6,395 nt of DNA, taken from the NCBI GenBank assembly GCA_015057205.1, contig SVEW01000128.1:1-6395 (forward strand). Direction: 5' to 3'. This stretch comes from Lachnospiraceae bacterium (GTDB taxonomy: Bacteria > Bacillota > Clostridia > Lachnospirales > Lachnospiraceae). Below are positions 5,656 to 6,395 of the stretch, one piece after another. The notes beneath the pieces were generated by a model. The model had not been told where the DNA came from, did no database searches, and worked only from the letters and a program-made list of their open reading frames with translations. The number at the start of each line of letters is the position of its first letter. Position 1 is the stretch's first letter. Both the position numbers and the translations under genes were made by a program.

Positions 5656-5803
5656 CACTTTACTACTTACAGGTACACTCACTATCTGCCACTTCGCAAC
5701 TCCCAATCCTACGCATGGGCATTTCTTCTACATGACCGATGGAGAAGATTGTAGCGACGCTGATCGTCCAGAAAAACCCAAACCCACTTCGACTCGGGGT
5801 TAA
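5609..5803 (+). CDS. Possible small exported protein (64 residues), convergent with the helical-protein gene
   Basis: The translation looks like a small secreted protein. It has a basic start with K4, R7 and K8, a hydrophobic core LFAFTLLLTGTLTI (13-26), a plausible cleavage site after HFA (30), and a 34-residue mature part with an acidic stretch DGEDCSDADRPE (44-55) and a Pro/Lys tail. Against it, no ribosome binding site precedes the ATG, the ATG lies inside the stem of the minus-strand terminator, and I find no plus-strand promoter. The stop TAA (5801-5803) overlaps the stop of the opposing gene (5800-5802), so the whole frame is antisense to that gene's 3' leader. If real, it could be an exported peptide whose expression is countered by the opposing transcript; otherwise it is a chance frame. 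I do not recognise the family. Confidence 0.35.
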   Translation: MQTKFERKLFQTLFAFTLLLTGTLTICHFATPNPTHGHFFYMTDGEDCSDADRPEKPKPTSTRG

Positions 5804-6395
5804 ATTTCCTCCATCTTGCTTCTCATAAACTCTTCACCTGCAAATTCCTCAATCATATAGGCCAAATCGATCAACCAGGACAACATCTCTTCATCTGCTG
5901 TCTTGGTTGATTCCCTTTTATTCCACCAAGCCGAATATAGCGCTTCCTCTATTTTTGCCATATCTTTCGAATATTTAGCTATTCTTATAATTTCCCTACA
6001 ATACTTATTAGAAATATCGACTTCCCCACAATTCCCGTATTCATTTTGCACCCTCATCAACATCATTCCTAATAACGGTGCATAACTCAATTCTTCGCAT
6101 CCCCCAAACATTTTAACGCAGTATGATTCCACCATGTGAAAAAGGCTGTCATATTCTGCATCTCGCTCTGCAACAATTAGATATCCACACAGATACCGAA
6201 ATTCATATTCCGAAAAATATTTTTCGCCATCCTGAAGTAATTCCTCCCATTCTATCGTTTCCTCCAGCATTTCCTTTATCTGCTTAGCACAGTTTTCCCG
6301 GGAGATTTCTCCCGCTGCGTACTTATCCCACAGCTGACGCCAGCAAAATTCGCGAAAATTATTCTCATCGTCCAGATTGATTTTCTCCCGTAGTC
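5800..6395 (-). CDS. C-terminal part of an all-helical protein, 5' end beyond the right edge
   Basis: The frame is open from the right edge to TAA 5800-5802, showing 197 codons. The first ATG inside the window (6270) lacks a well-spaced ribosome binding site, and the residues before it (LREKINLDDENNFREF, FCWRQLWDKYAAGEISREN) are of the same helical, acidic character, so the gene begins outside the window. The visible part is a succession of amphipathic helices rich in Glu, Tyr, Met and Trp, without signal peptide, membrane segment or catalytic motif. Helix pairs such as YLCGYLIVAERDAEYDSLFHMV and YCREIIRIAKYSKDMAKIEE have TPR-like spacing. One guess is the helical-repeat sensor half of a helix-turn-helix regulator, but the DNA-binding part, if any, is not in view. 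The gene ends in the strong terminator at 5608-5655. Confidence 0.6.
   Translation of the reverse strand, partial: LREKINLDDENNFREFCWRQLWDKYAAGEISRENCAKQIKEMLEETIEWEELLQDGEKYFSEYEFRYLCGYLIVAERDAEYDSLFHMVESYCVKMFGGCEELSYAPLLGMMLMRVQNEYGNCGEVDISNKYCREIIRIAKYSKDMAKIEEALYSAWWNKRESTKTADEEMLSWLIDLAYMIEEFAGEEFMRSKMEEI

Noticed and set aside
5776..5803. AACCC/GGGTT stem as a plus-strand terminator
   Set aside because: It has only five base pairs with an 11-base loop, overlaps the last codons, and has no T-run after it.

Overview
The window looks like chromosome from a low-to-mid GC Gram-positive member of the Clostridia, most probably a spore-forming Lachnospiraceae-type gut bacterium. This is inferred from strong AGGAGG-type ribosome binding sites, a PdaA-type muramic-acid deacetylase (the enzyme class that makes the muramic delta-lactam of spore cortex), a DUF2207 membrane protein and small XRE regulators of the kind common in that family. 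No rRNA, tRNA, CRISPR array, integrase or transposase is visible.

Almost everything is on the minus strand. From the left: bases 1-988 hold the C-terminal part of a DUF2207-type multispanning membrane protein that runs off the left edge and lacks the N-terminal extracellular domain usual for the family. Next is an XRE-family regulator (1098-1625) with a small inverted repeat just upstream that could be its own operator. A 225-base gap separates it from a GNAT-like protein with two acetyltransferase-like halves (1851-2723), which has the best promoter in the window. On the opposite strand immediately upstream lies a 36-codon stump of a RimJ/RimL-type acetyltransferase (2838-2948), ending in a long hairpin that probably terminates the deacetylase transcript.

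The centre is a 418-residue exported polysaccharide deacetylase (2997-4253): signal peptide, PdaA-like NodB domain, then about 160 residues of beta-rich modules resembling bacterial Ig/MBG repeats. To its right is a two-gene unit: an unrecognised 184-residue protein (4963-5517) followed 27 bases later by an exported protein (4324-4935) resembling the N-terminal chaperone domain of SurA/PrsA foldases but with no isomerase domain.

The right end holds the C-terminal 197 codons of an all-helical protein entering from the right edge (5800-6395). Downstream of it is a very clear intrinsic terminator (19-bp stem, T8). Between the two, on the plus strand, is a 64-codon reading frame encoding a signal-peptide-like small protein whose start codon lies inside the terminator stem and whose stop overlaps the stop of the helical gene. 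This convergent, fully antisense arrangement is the most intriguing spot. I see no multi-gene defence or biosynthetic system; the remaining points of interest are the truncated DUF2207 gene, the deacetylase-Ig fusion and the uncharacterised gene pair.
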